From Dyella_B sp966430775 (GTDB lineage: Bacteria > Pseudomonadota > Gammaproteobacteria > Xanthomonadales > Rhodanobacteraceae), in the NCBI GenBank assembly GCA_966430775.1, contig CBJMMB010000001.1:1-64000 (forward strand): a stretch of DNA of 64,000 bases, read 5' to 3'. A program made the translations under genes and the position numbers. Below, one piece after another: positions 54,961 to 63,674 of the stretch. Below the pieces are notes generated by a model. That model saw only the letters and a list, made by a program, of their open reading frames with translations, was not told the DNA's origin and did no database searches. The first letter of the stretch is position 1, and each line of letters opens with the position of its first letter.

Positions 54961-56807
54961 CGTGCCACCTCGTTGCGTTCCAGGGTGCGCAACACGGTTT
55001 CGGTGAAGGAGTTGACCGAAACGTAGCGCGCGAAGAAATGCTGCATCACCGAACCGAGCAGGAAGGCCCCCGTGCCTTCGAAAGCACCGTCATCACAGGT
55101 CAAGGTAATTTCCAGGCCGTGCCCGAAGGCGATCGGGCCGGGGACCGGAATGCGCCGCACCACCGATTTGGAACTGACCGCCTTCACGCCTTCGATCTGG
55201 CGGCGCGCGCTGGTATCGAATTCATCGCAGTACAAGGTCAGCATTTCACGCAGCGCCGCTGCGCCTTCTTCGCCGGTATCGCCCAGCAGCGAAACGTAGT
55301 TCAGCTGCAAATGGCTGAGCAGCCGCCACGCGGTTTCGCCGTGCGCGACCGGCGCGCGCGGTTTGGTGGGGCCGGCCACACAGCGGATGGATGAAACCGG
55401 CGCGCCGGTTTCCAGCGTGAAATCGGTGCGTGACTTGCCTACCGGCATCTGCAATGGAAGATCGCGATTGGTGCACATCAGCAGCATGCCGACCTGCCGC
55501 AACTGCGTGGAATACGGCGCGTCGTTGGCATCCACCAGCGAGATGAACACTTCGCTGCCGACATAACTGGAGCGCGCGCCCTGCAGTTTCTGTCGTGCGG
55601 ACAACAGTCGCGGCTCGCGGCGCAAGGTGTAAAACGCCGCGTTGCCGTTGTGCCAGACGCGCTCGTCGCAGCCATAGAAAGGCTGGAAGCGCTGCTCGGG
55701 TTCCTGCTTGTCGCCGAAGCCTTCCACCTGGCTGATGCTGTGGATTTCAAAATCCATCGGTCGGGTGCGGTCGGCCAGTACGTGGTATTCGGTGCGGCCT
55801 TGCTGCAGGTGGATGCGATCGGCGCGGCGCGGAAAAAGGTTGATGGCTGGCGTGCAGAACAAACGGAAATTGCTGGCATCAACCGCATTGTGCAAGCGGC
55901 TGACGCTGCGATCGAAGAACACGGTGATATCGAACTCGGTGGCTTGCGAACGCGCCAGCACCGATTTCAAGCCGGTGAATACCGTGAACAGGAACCGTTC
56001 CGGACAGGCGAAATATTCCTGCAGCAGACGATACCCGCTGAAAGAGCGATCGCTGTACGGCAGCAGCGCTTCGTCGTCGGCAAAGCCCTTGTCGCGAATC
56101 GCCGAGGCGTCGAAATGCTCGACCAGCATGCCGCTCGCACCCGGCATGCGCACCACGAAACCCTGGGCGTTGCCCAGCAACTGTTCGTACAGCCGCTTGG
56201 GCAATTCGTCGGCGCCGGCGATGAAGATCGGCAGTTCATCCATCGCCAGCATGTTGGCCTGGGCACCGGCGGTGATGATGAATTTCAGGCGCAAGCCGGC
56301 GCGCACGGTCTTGCCCGGCGGAATTGGCACGCTGGCCGCCGCGATTGCCGCGGGCGATTCGAAGTATTTGGCTTCGACCAGTTCCAGCGGCCACAAGGTG
56401 ACATCGTGCGCGGTGCGGTATTCGCACGCGGTGCGGTCGTCGTTCGCGATCAGGCTGCGCAGCGCGGTGTTGCGCGCGACCGTATAGCCCGTCGCCAGTG
56501 CGCTTTCCTTGGTGTCCGGATGCAACTGCACCACCGCCATCGATGGAATCGGCGCCAGGTAGTGCGGGTAGATCATTTCCATCAGGTGTTGCGTGAACAC
56601 CGGATATTGCGCATCGAGCTTCAATTGGATGCGCGCAGCCAGGAACGCGAAACCTTCGAGCAGCCGTTCCACGTAGGGATCGGCGCATTCGAAGCCTTCC
56701 ATGCCCAGGCGGCCGGCGATCTTCGGATACTCGCGCGCGAACTCCGCGCCCATCTCGCGCACGTGCTGCAACTCGCGGTTGTAGTAGCGCAGCAGTCGAG
56801 GATCCAT
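54924..56807 (-). CDS. tssF: T6SS baseplate protein TssF
   Basis: A 627-residue protein starting MDPRLLRYYNRELQHVREMG, the hallmark N terminus of TssF, followed by FAREYPKIAGRLGMEGFEC and VERLLEGFAFLAARIQLKLD. Length is typical. TssF is the baseplate component that pairs with TssG and contacts the VgrG hub. A 218-bp gap with a REP element separates it from tssE. Confidence 0.96.
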   Translation of the reverse strand: MDPRLLRYYNRELQHVREMGAEFAREYPKIAGRLGMEGFECADPYVERLLEGFAFLAARIQLKLDAQYPVFTQHLMEMIYPHYLAPIPSMAVVQLHPDTKESALATGYTVARNTALRSLIANDDRTACEYRTAHDVTLWPLELVEAKYFESPAAIAAASVPIPPGKTVRAGLRLKFIITAGAQANMLAMDELPIFIAGADELPKRLYEQLLGNAQGFVVRMPGASGMLVEHFDASAIRDKGFADDEALLPYSDRSFSGYRLLQEYFACPERFLFTVFTGLKSVLARSQATEFDITVFFDRSVSRLHNAVDASNFRLFCTPAINLFPRRADRIHLQQGRTEYHVLADRTRPMDFEIHSISQVEGFGDKQEPEQRFQPFYGCDERVWHNGNAAFYTLRREPRLLSARQKLQGARSSYVGSEVFISLVDANDAPYSTQLRQVGMLLMCTNRDLPLQMPVGKSRTDFTLETGAPVSSIRCVAGPTKPRAPVAHGETAWRLLSHLQLNYVSLLGDTGEEGAAALREMLTLYCDEFDTSARRQIEGVKAVSSKSVVRRIPVPGPIAFGHGLEITLTCDDGAFEGTGAFLLGSVMQHFFARYVSVNSFTETVLRTLERNEVARWPARLGKRQIL

Positions 56808-56845
56808 GAGTCAATGCTCCAAACTTAAGCGCAATCTCCATGTGC

Positions 56846-56968
56846 CGTCATTCCAGCGAACGCTGGCACGCGGGGAGAGCACATGGACGTGCTCGGCTCT
56901 GAGGAGCGAGGAATCCAGTGACTTTTTGGCAGTAAGGCACTGGATTCCAGCATTTGCTGGAATGACGA
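56846..56968. repeat. Composite REP element, copy 2
   Basis: The 73-bp unit at 56846-56918 (CGTCATTCCAGCGAACGCTG at the start, inner AGCACATGGACGTGCT) is nearly identical to the reverse complement of 36506-36578. A short inverted REP (ACTGGATTCCAGCATTTGCT and GGAATGACG, about 56938-56967) follows, giving the same two-part build as copy 1. It lies between tssE and tssF. Confidence 0.85.
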
Positions 56969-57025
56969 GCATGGGAATCTCAGTTGATGGAACACCTTTA
57001 AGATCGTGGCATGAATCCATGAGTC

Positions 57026-57529
57026 TTAGCCGAAGCTCTCCGATACATTGAACTTGCCCGTTTCCAGGTCCACTTCGGTCTTCAGATAAAGGTTCAGCGG
57101 AATCGGCTGCGCCCACATCTCCGATTCGATGTTGAAGATCAGCGATTGGCCGTCCATGCGCTTCAGATCGGTCTTGACGATCACGCGCAAGGTATTGGGC
57201 GTAAGCCGCGGCTCGAACGCCAGGATGGCGTCCTTGATCTTCCGCTGCAGCACCCTGCCGTCGACACCGGCCACCGCCGTACCGGTGAGATCGGGAATGC
57301 CGAAATTGAGCACCGAACGCGCCACGTCCGGATAATCGGCCAGCTCTTCGTCCAGCCCCAGGTTGACGCAGTTGAGCAGCCAGGAAATGTCGCGCGCCAC
57401 ACAATCGCGCAGGCGCGTGGCGGAAATCACGCGCTTCTCGCGGCTTTCTTCCTTTTTCGCCGGCTCGTCATCGGCCAACCGATCAAGCAACGAAGGCTGC
57501 AGGCGTTCCTGGGTGGTCAGCTCGGCCAT
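57026..57529 (-). CDS. tssE: T6SS baseplate protein TssE (gp25-like)
   Basis: A 167-residue protein with the gp25 lysozyme-like (non-catalytic) fold: RDCVARDISWLLNCVNLG, VARSVLNFGIPDLTG and IKDAILAFEPRLTPNTLRV. TssE joins sheath and baseplate. It begins 3 bp after the tagJ stop. Confidence 0.95.
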   Translation of the reverse strand: MAELTTQERLQPSLLDRLADDEPAKKEESREKRVISATRLRDCVARDISWLLNCVNLGLDEELADYPDVARSVLNFGIPDLTGTAVAGVDGRVLQRKIKDAILAFEPRLTPNTLRVIVKTDLKRMDGQSLIFNIESEMWAQPIPLNLYLKTEVDLETGKFNVSESFG

Positions 57530-57532
57530 GGC

Positions 57533-58321
57533 TCAAGCGTCGAACGTGATGGTGCGGATATCCAACAGCGGATATTCACCTACATCCGTCACCAGCATGC
57601 GCTGACCGGCTCCGACAAAGCAGTCATCGCCCAGGTCGATCCACTCGGTCTTGCGCGCCAGCACCACATCGGGGTCCTGCGCACGTTCCGAACCGGGATA
57701 ACGGCAAGGCACGAAGCCGATCGCTTCGCCGCCGTTGCTCCAGGTGATCTGCACCGGCGCCCACACCTTGTCGCGCAGATCGGTGGGCGCCTCGAATTTC
57801 AATTCACGGATGCGCGCATACGGCACCCATGCATAGCCGCCGTTGACGATCACCTCCAGGCACGGGCCAAAACGCGGGTCCGCGTCGGCCAGCCACTCGA
57901 ACGGCGTGCCGTCGATGGTGCCGCTTACCGCTTCGGCTTGCTCGAAGGCTTGTTCGCGCAACGCCAAGGCTTGTACGTAATGCCCTTTGCCGATCAATTG
58001 CAGCGACTGCAACAGCAATGCAAGCCACTGCGCAGGCTCGCCGATCACGGTCGGCAGCTGCTCGCCGTCGATGACGGTGTTGCGCTTCAACTCGCCCTGC
58101 AAGGCGCGCTTGTACGCCTCCACCATCAGCGTATTGCCCGCATCCAATTCGCCGCTTACTTTCAACTGCGTTTGCGCGCGCTCCCATTGCCCCTGCAGCG
58201 CGAGCAGCTGAAACAGAAATACGCGTGCCCGGGCATCGGCCGGATTGCCGCGCACCTGCGCGGTCAAGCCCTGCAACGCCTCCTCGAGGCGGCCTTCTTT
58301 GAGCATGTTTTCGGGAGTCAT
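57533..58321 (-). CDS. tagJ: T6SS accessory protein TagJ (ImpE family)
   Basis: A 262-residue protein of the ImpE/TagJ family: N-terminal TPR-like helices (EEALQGLTAQVRGNPADARA, VFLFQLLALQGQWERAQTQL), then the C-terminal domain with FEWLADADPRFGPCLEVIVN and WVPYARIREL. TagJ binds the TssB N terminus and modulates sheath turnover in H1-type systems. Its presence supports an H1-like T6SS. It lies between hcp and tssE. Confidence 0.93.
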   Translation of the reverse strand: MTPENMLKEGRLEEALQGLTAQVRGNPADARARVFLFQLLALQGQWERAQTQLKVSGELDAGNTLMVEAYKRALQGELKRNTVIDGEQLPTVIGEPAQWLALLLQSLQLIGKGHYVQALALREQAFEQAEAVSGTIDGTPFEWLADADPRFGPCLEVIVNGGYAWVPYARIRELKFEAPTDLRDKVWAPVQITWSNGGEAIGFVPCRYPGSERAQDPDVVLARKTEWIDLGDDCFVGAGQRMLVTDVGEYPLLDIRTITFDA

Positions 58322-58433
58322 GTCCTAAGCCCCTGCGTTCCAGAAGGAGAAAGCGCTGCTGAAACACAACAGCGCCCTTCCCTGCGTGCATGAATGGCCA
58401 CGCATTGGGTAGACGCCCATTCTCCTGAGCCGC

Positions 58434-58456
58434 CATTCCCGCGAAATGCGGGAATG
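58434..58456. repeat. CATTCCCGC-type hairpin between hcp and tagJ
   Basis: A palindrome with arms CATTCCCGC/GCGGGAATG and a five-base loop, in the 263-bp gap after hcp. It may slow or end most hcp transcripts so that Hcp is made in excess over downstream proteins; this is inferred. Confidence 0.6.
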
Positions 58457-58584
58457 ACGAGCAGGAAATGAAGCGTCGTGCGACATGTGAGGGAGTTGCT
58501 CGCGCAACGCCACCCACGGGCACTTCACCGGCGACTTGCCCCGGCCGATACTTCGCCGGGGCCAGTGCAGCCGTCGAATCCGGC

Positions 58585-59088
58585 TTAGGCCTTGGCGACC
58601 TGCTGGATGTCGTAGGTGAAGTCCTTGGTGCCGCCGTCCTTGCCGCCCTTGTCGTCCTGCGGCTGGAACGAGTACTTGAACTTGCCGAAGTGCAGCGTGA
58701 CGTTTTCGGTGAGGCGATCTTCCCCGCCGCTGCCGCCGGTGGAGCAAGACGTCACCAGCACGCCTTCGCTCAACTCGATGGTGAGGAAGTCGGTCTGCTC
58801 GCCGGTGGCGTTGGTCACGTACAGCGTGGCCTTTTCGATGCGTGCACCGGTGGCGCAAGCCTGCAGCAGCGCGTTGGAGCAACCGTCCACGTACTTGGTA
58901 ATGGAAATATCCTGCACGTGAGCCTTGCCGCCGCTGGCCGAACCGGCGCCGGTGTGCAGGTCGCCGGTATTGCTCACGCCCCACGACCAGGCCAGGATCG
59001 GCACTTCGCCTTTGTGCTTCTTGTGATTGGAAGCGCCCTTGACCGCTACGCTGCCGCCTTCAAACTTGATATGCATGTCGAATGCCAT
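58585..59088 (-). CDS. hcp: T6SS inner-tube protein Hcp
   Basis: A 167-residue Hcp1-type protein: IKFEGGSVAVKGASNHKKHK, WSWGVSNTG, KAHVQDISITKYVDGCSNAL and FTYDIQQVAKA at the end. Hexamers stack as the tube that carries effectors. A very strong GAGGAGAGG site precedes the ATG, in keeping with high expression. It lies between tssC and tagJ. Confidence 0.97.
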   Translation of the reverse strand: MAFDMHIKFEGGSVAVKGASNHKKHKGEVPILAWSWGVSNTGDLHTGAGSASGGKAHVQDISITKYVDGCSNALLQACATGARIEKATLYVTNATGEQTDFLTIELSEGVLVTSCSTGGSGGEDRLTENVTLHFGKFKYSFQPQDDKGGKDGGTKDFTYDIQQVAKA

Positions 59089-59180
59089 AATTCCTCTCCT
59101 CGCTGCTCTGATTGATGATGGTCTGATTGATGAGGGCTACCGCCAACCCGGCGGCTCCTTTTACTGCACTACTTCCTGAT

Positions 59181-60671
59181 TCAAGTCTTCGCTGCCGACG
59201 GCAGACGCGAGACCAGGCGCAACGACACGGTCAGACCCTCAAGCTGGTAATGCGGCTTGAGGTAAAACTTGGAGCTGTAATAGCCGGGCGCGCCCTCGAC
59301 CTCTTCGACCACGACTTCCGCTGCCGACAACGGCTTGCGCGCCTTGGTTTCTTCGCTGGAGTTCTGCGGATCACCGTCGATGTACTGGCTGATCCAGTTG
59401 GTGAGCCATTTCTCCACTGACTCGCGGCTGCTGAACGAGCCGATCTTGTCGCGCACGATGCACTTGAGGTAATGCGCGAAACGGCAGCACGCGAACATAT
59501 ACGGCAAGCGCGCAGCCAGTGCCGCGTTGGCGGTGGCGTCGGGATTGTCGTATTCCTCCGGCTTGGCCAGCGATTGCGCGCTGATGAAGGCGGCCATGTC
59601 GGAGTTCTTGCGGTGGACCAGCGGCATCAGGCCCATCTTGTCCAGTTCCGCCGAGCGGCGATCGGTGATGGCGATTTCGGTGGGGCACTTCATGTCCACG
59701 CCGCCGTCGTCGGTCGGGAAGGTGTGCACCGGCAGGCCTTCTACCGCGCCGCCCGATTCGATGCCGCGGATGCGCGAGCACCAGCCGTATTCCTTGAACG
59801 AGCGGTTGATGTTCACCGCCATCGCATAGGCCGCATTTTGCCAGGTGTACTTGGACGAGTCGGCGCCGGCGGTGTCTTCCTCGAAGTCGAACTCTTCCAC
59901 CGGATTGGTCTTGGCGCCGTACGGCTGACGTGCCAGTGTGCGCGGCATGGTCAGGCCAAGGTACTTGGCATCGTCCGATTCGCGCAGCGAACGCCAGGCG
60001 GCGTAATCGGGCGTGGAAAAGATCTTGGCCAGATCGCGCGGGTTGGCCAGCTCGTTCCAGTTGTCCATGCCCATCAGCTTGGAATCGGCGGCGGCAATGA
60101 ACGGCGCATGCGCAGCGGCAGCGACCTGGGAAATGCCGGCCAACAGTTCCACGTCCGGCGGGCTGTGGTCGAAATAGTAGTCGCCGACCAGGCAGCCATA
60201 GGGTTCACCGCCCAGCTGGCCGTATTCCTCTTCGTAGACCTTCTTGAAGACCGGGCTCTGGTCCCACGCGGTACCTTTGTAGCGCTTGAGCGTCTTGCCC
60301 AGTTCCTTCTTGGAAATGTTGAACACGCGGATCTTCAACAGCTGATCCGTTTCCGTGTTGTTGACCAGGTAATGCAGGCCGCGCCAGGCGCTTTCCAGCT
60401 TCTGGAATTCCGCGTGATGCATCACCAGGTTGAGCTGTTCGCTGATCTTGCGATCGAGTTCCGCCACGTAGGCGTTGATGGTCTGGGTGACGTCGTCGGA
60501 GACGATGTCCGACTTGTTCAACACCTGCTCGGCCAGCGTGCGCACGGCCGATTCGACCTCTTCACGCGCGCGTTCGCTCTTGGGCTTGAATTCCTTGGTC
60601 AACAGCGCGGCGAAGTCGCCGGCTTCGACGGTCTGCACCGCAGTTTGTTCGGCCAGTTTCTCGGTTGCCAT
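59181..60671 (-). CDS. tssC: T6SS sheath large subunit TssC
   Basis: A 496-residue VipB/TssC protein with family patterns EFQKLESAWRGLHYLVNNTE, PFIAAADSKLMGMDNW, ARQPYGAKTNPVEEFDFEE and CCRFAHYLKCIVRDKIGSF. It forms the contractile sheath with TssB, encoded 6 bp upstream. GGGGAG precedes the ATG. Confidence 0.97.
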   Translation of the reverse strand: MATEKLAEQTAVQTVEAGDFAALLTKEFKPKSERAREEVESAVRTLAEQVLNKSDIVSDDVTQTINAYVAELDRKISEQLNLVMHHAEFQKLESAWRGLHYLVNNTETDQLLKIRVFNISKKELGKTLKRYKGTAWDQSPVFKKVYEEEYGQLGGEPYGCLVGDYYFDHSPPDVELLAGISQVAAAAHAPFIAAADSKLMGMDNWNELANPRDLAKIFSTPDYAAWRSLRESDDAKYLGLTMPRTLARQPYGAKTNPVEEFDFEEDTAGADSSKYTWQNAAYAMAVNINRSFKEYGWCSRIRGIESGGAVEGLPVHTFPTDDGGVDMKCPTEIAITDRRSAELDKMGLMPLVHRKNSDMAAFISAQSLAKPEEYDNPDATANAALAARLPYMFACCRFAHYLKCIVRDKIGSFSSRESVEKWLTNWISQYIDGDPQNSSEETKARKPLSAAEVVVEEVEGAPGYYSSKFYLKPHYQLEGLTVSLRLVSRLPSAAKT

Positions 60672-60677
60672 GATTGC

Positions 60678-61181
60678 TTACTCCCCTTCCGGCTTCGGCG
60701 CGGAGGCCAGCGACTGCAGCAGCGCCGGATCGTTGATGGCCTGGGCGATCAGCTTTTCCGCGCCGGCCTTGCCATCCAGGTAGGTACCGAGGTTGGCCAG
60801 CTGCGTACGCGCTTCGAGCAGCTTGGCGATCGGCCCGACCTTGCGCGCGACGGCGGCGGGCGAGAAGTCGTCCATGCTTTCGAAGGTGATGTCCACATTG
60901 AGATTGCCCTCGCCGGTCAAGGTGTTGGGCACGGCAAAGCTCACGCGCGGCTTCATCGCCTGCAGGCGGCTGTCGAAATTGTCGACGTCGATTTCCAGCG
61001 CCTTGCGCTCTTCGATCGCCGGCAGCTCGGCGTTGTTGGCGCCGGAAAGATCGGACATGACGCCCATCACGAAAGGCACCTGGACCTTTTTCTGTGCGCC
61101 GTAAACCTCGACGTCGTATTCGATCTGCACACGAGGCGCGCGATTTCGCGCTATGAATTTCTGACTGCTTTGTTTGGCCAT
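60678..61181 (-). CDS. tssB: T6SS sheath small subunit TssB
   Basis: A 167-residue VipA/TssB protein: SSQKFIARNRAPRVQIEYDV, PFVMGVMSDLSG, NVDITFESMDDFSPAAVARK and the C-terminal helix ANLGTYLDGKAGAEKLI. AAGGAGAC lies upstream of the ATG. It is the first core gene of the T6SS locus; the locus promoter should be in the 439-bp region above it. Confidence 0.97.
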   Translation of the reverse strand: MAKQSSQKFIARNRAPRVQIEYDVEVYGAQKKVQVPFVMGVMSDLSGANNAELPAIEERKALEIDVDNFDSRLQAMKPRVSFAVPNTLTGEGNLNVDITFESMDDFSPAAVARKVGPIAKLLEARTQLANLGTYLDGKAGAEKLIAQAINDPALLQSLASAPKPEGE

Positions 61182-61620
61182 TACGACGTCTCCTTGTAAA
61201 GGATCAAAAACTACAGTGGTACTGCGCTTTCATTCCAATCCACCCGCCGGGTCCAGCGGTTTACAGCCAAATGACAGGCGTGAGTCACCCGACGGAGCAA
61301 AACTTGCAACCGACAACCTAGGTGAAGCAAAGCGGCGTGTGCGGCTCCCCCCGGGGCCTGCATAGCGGTTACTGAGCGCGCCGCAACGGCCGCATGACCG
61401 TGCGTTACGACGCGTAAGAAAGAGTCCCTGTTACCGGCGTAAATCTATGCCCAATCGCGGCAACTGGCAACGCTTGTTTTGCGCTGTGAAAATACAGTGA
61501 AAAATCGCCGCTGTTTCCGACATATGTATGACAACCCCCTGATTAATCACGAATACCGTTTCGAGATTTTGACTGGATCTGCGCTTCAGCCATCGATGCC
61601 CAGCCGATGTAACACCCTCG
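61182..61620. other. Upstream region of tssB
   Basis: This 439-bp non-coding stretch should carry the promoter for the tssB-hcp operon and is more AT-rich than its surroundings between about 61440 and 61600. No convincing -24/-12 (sigma-54) or -35/-10 pair was found by eye, and no structured RNA was seen. Confidence 0.5.
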
Positions 61621-62190
61621 TCATTGGTTGGCCGAATCATCAATACCTTGCAACTGGATAGGCTCTTTCTCGTAACGCCCGAGTCCAAGCCGTTTCATCA
61701 GCGCCGACATGCGCTGTCCGCCATGCGGCAAGCCGGCAGTGAGTTCTTTGCCTTCCGGATCGAACAGACGCCCCCATTCGCGCGAAGTGCCTTCGCAATC
61801 GGGCCGCAAGTCGCTTTCCGTGCAAACGTACGACACGTAAATGTATGCCTTGCCGTCGGCAGCCGTCAGACATGCCCAGCCGCTCGCAGCCGCATCCAGA
61901 ACCGGTGTGCCTTTCAAGAACGGTTGACGCAATGGACGACCATCAAGGTGCAACACCACGGAACCGTTCGTACCTGGCCGTTGTAGCGCGATGCGCTGCG
62001 AAAGCGGCTGGAAATCCTGGTCCGGCACGTCGAGGTATACCGTTTCGGCCGTCAGGTTGGCGCCACCGCAACTCAGATGGCCGATGGCCGTGGTTCGCTT
62101 GGGTGGCGCAGGTTGGGTGCTCGCCTGCACATGCGAAACGCTCAGCATGGCGGCAAGACCAAGACAAAGGACAGCGCTGATGGCGTTCAT
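61621..62190 (-). CDS. Candidate periplasmic immunity protein for the lambda-lysozyme-type effector
   Basis: A 189-residue exported protein: signal peptide 1-23 (cleavage likely after VQA), then a beta-rich domain with four cysteines (HLSCGGA, GWACLTA, YVCTESDLRPDC). It starts within the stop of the muramidase gene (ATGA overlap) and is therefore coupled to it. A periplasmic partner of a signal-less muramidase next to tssB is best explained as immunity. No family is recognised. Other peptidoglycan-related roles cannot be excluded. Confidence 0.75.
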   Translation of the reverse strand: MNAISAVLCLGLAAMLSVSHVQASTQPAPPKRTTAIGHLSCGGANLTAETVYLDVPDQDFQPLSQRIALQRPGTNGSVVLHLDGRPLRQPFLKGTPVLDAAASGWACLTAADGKAYIYVSYVCTESDLRPDCEGTSREWGRLFDPEGKELTAGLPHGGQRMSALMKRLGLGRYEKEPIQLQGIDDSANQ

Positions 62191-62636
62191 CGCGCTCTTT
62201 CCTCGTTGGCGTACTTGGAAAAGAGTCTACGCGCCTCGTCCATCGTCATCTTCGATTGCGAGCCGCCCGGCAGCGACGTCCATTCCTTGCGCAAGAGCGG
62301 AATGGCCATCTCGATGTCGCCCTGCTTCACATAGCCGAGCGCGTGCCGGCTGCGCAGTTTCTCGATCGCCAGCTTGTCCTGCGATGCCTTGGAAAAATCG
62401 ATGACGATGCCGCGCTCCCTGGCTTCTTTCCATGTCGCGTAGAGGATCTGATAGGCACCCGCCGCGGTCGAGGTGCGTCCCCACGCGGTGACTGCGCGGT
62501 TCGGATGCTTGCTGGTATCGGTGAAGCGCTGCTGCCCGCCGTAGAGCAGAAAGTACACGTCGTCGCTATCGGAATGGTGCTCCGCGAAGCGGATCAACCT
62601 TAAAAACGCGGCCACGTAAATGTCTTCGTCGGTCAT
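62187..62636 (-). CDS. Candidate T6SS effector: GH104 (lambda R lysozyme-like) transglycosylase
   Basis: A 149-residue protein without signal peptide. ATG at 62636 is preferred (AGGGATGAT upstream); a 24-codon longer reading is Arg-rich and unlikely. The sequence follows the lambda R endolysin pattern: AAFLRLIRFAEHH with Glu19 at the catalytic site, FTDTSKHPNRAV where lambda has FTDYSDHPRKLV, and TAAGAYQILYATWKEA for TGAGRYQLLSRWW. GH104 enzymes cut glycan strands by transglycosylation. With the overlapping exported gene downstream and tssB next, it makes a likely effector/immunity module. No phage genes are nearby. Confidence 0.83.
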   Translation of the reverse strand: MTDEDIYVAAFLRLIRFAEHHSDSDDVYFLLYGGQQRFTDTSKHPNRAVTAWGRTSTAAGAYQILYATWKEARERGIVIDFSKASQDKLAIEKLRSRHALGYVKQGDIEMAIPLLRKEWTSLPGGSQSKMTMDEARRLFSKYANEERAR

Positions 62637-62879
62637 ATCATCCCTAACACACCACCCTGCACGCCTCGCTCGCTGCCGGCCGACTGGCGTGGCAACAGCT
62701 GCGCCCAACTCCCTACGCAGGATGCGGAATGTACCGACAAACGAAAAACTTGCACAAGTGCCAGTACGCCTGTGTACCCGCTGGCGGCACCTCTCGACGG
62801 GGCGAACACCCGCTGGTCACCGTCGAACAACGGCGGGAACGTTACTTTCCAGCCCTGTTTGAAAGCCGGAGTCGCACCC

Positions 62880-63296
62880 ATGGAGCATGCCGCCTCGCCT
62901 GTCGAACATATGTATTTCGCGTGGAACGATGCGCTGTCGCGCAACGACGGCGACGCCCTGCTTGCGCTCTACGCACGCGACGCCGTACTGGAAAGCCCGC
63001 TTATTCCGCACCTGCTCGGTGTGGACAGCGGCGTGTTACGCGGGCACGAGCAGATTCGCCCGCTGTTCGCCCAGCTGGCCGAACGCAAGCCGCCGGTGCG
63101 GCAGTATTACCGCACGCCATACCTGACCGACGGCAAGCGGCTGATCTGGGAATACCCGCGCGACGCCGGCAAGGGCGAGCAGATGGATTTCTGCGAGGTG
63201 ATGGAACTCAACGACGAAGGCCTGATCCAGTGGCATCACGTGTACTGGGGCTGGTTCGGCTTTGGCGTGCTTCAACGCAACGAATATCACCGTTGA
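62880..63296 (+). CDS. NTF2/SnoaL-like protein
   Basis: A 138-residue protein with the SnoaL/NTF2-like pattern of a helix (VEHMYFAWNDALSRNDGDAL), a strand with charged ligands (LYARDAVLESPLIP), a RGHEQIRPLF helix and a terminal strand IQWHHVYWGWFGFGVL. ATG at 62880 has GGAG upstream; earlier in-frame starts lack a site. It may be an isomerase/hydrolase-like enzyme or a ligand-binding protein; substrate unknown. It is divergent from the T6SS locus and probably unrelated to it. Confidence 0.8.
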   Translation: MEHAASPVEHMYFAWNDALSRNDGDALLALYARDAVLESPLIPHLLGVDSGVLRGHEQIRPLFAQLAERKPPVRQYYRTPYLTDGKRLIWEYPRDAGKGEQMDFCEVMELNDEGLIQWHHVYWGWFGFGVLQRNEYHR

Positions 63297-63312
63297 CCGC
63301 GAACCCATCGAC

Positions 63313-63543
63313 TCAGGTTTCGGTTTCCGCCGCGGGCACGTAGCGATGGTTTTTCACCAGCGCGGGATCCACGTCGAGCGGCCGCGAAAAATCGGCGACC
63401 AGTGAAGCATCCGGTTTGAAATGTTCGCGCTCCAGCGCTTCCCAGGTGAGCCAGACGCTGGAACGTTCGGAGCCCGACCCGACGGATGGCGAACGAACGT
63501 GGCACGGATAAACGGTCAGGGTGGGCTTGATGCGTGTGTGCAT
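63313..63543 (-). CDS. Small hypothetical protein
   Basis: A 76-residue reading frame with a plausible GGGA upstream of the ATG. Contains WLTWEALEREHFKPDASLVA and a Pro-rich end. No signal, membrane segment or recognised family. It is convergent with the SnoaL-like gene, with 16 bp between stops. Coding character is fair but the length leaves doubt. Confidence 0.4.
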   Translation of the reverse strand: MHTRIKPTLTVYPCHVRSPSVGSGSERSSVWLTWEALEREHFKPDASLVADFSRPLDVDPALVKNHRYVPAAETET

Positions 63544-63674
63544 AGGCGTTTCCCATCGACATGAAGCGCTCGGCCTGTTTGGCTCGAGCGGGATAACGAC
63601 GTTACCGCGATTTCGATGCCGATTGCCAGGGCCGTCGATGCAACGCGCAGGTTTAGCGCAATCTCGAAAAACAA

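Noticed and set aside
61182..61620. Sigma-54 promoter for the T6SS locus
   Set aside because: No TGGCAC and TTGC pair with proper spacing could be found on the coding strand by eye.
61431..61688. An 85-codon minus-strand frame upstream of tssB
   Set aside because: No start signal, overlaps the end of the immunity gene, and composition is intergenic-like.
62187..62636. Prophage endolysin
   Set aside because: The sequence is lambda R-like, but no holin, spanin or other phage genes are near and an exported partner gene overlaps it.
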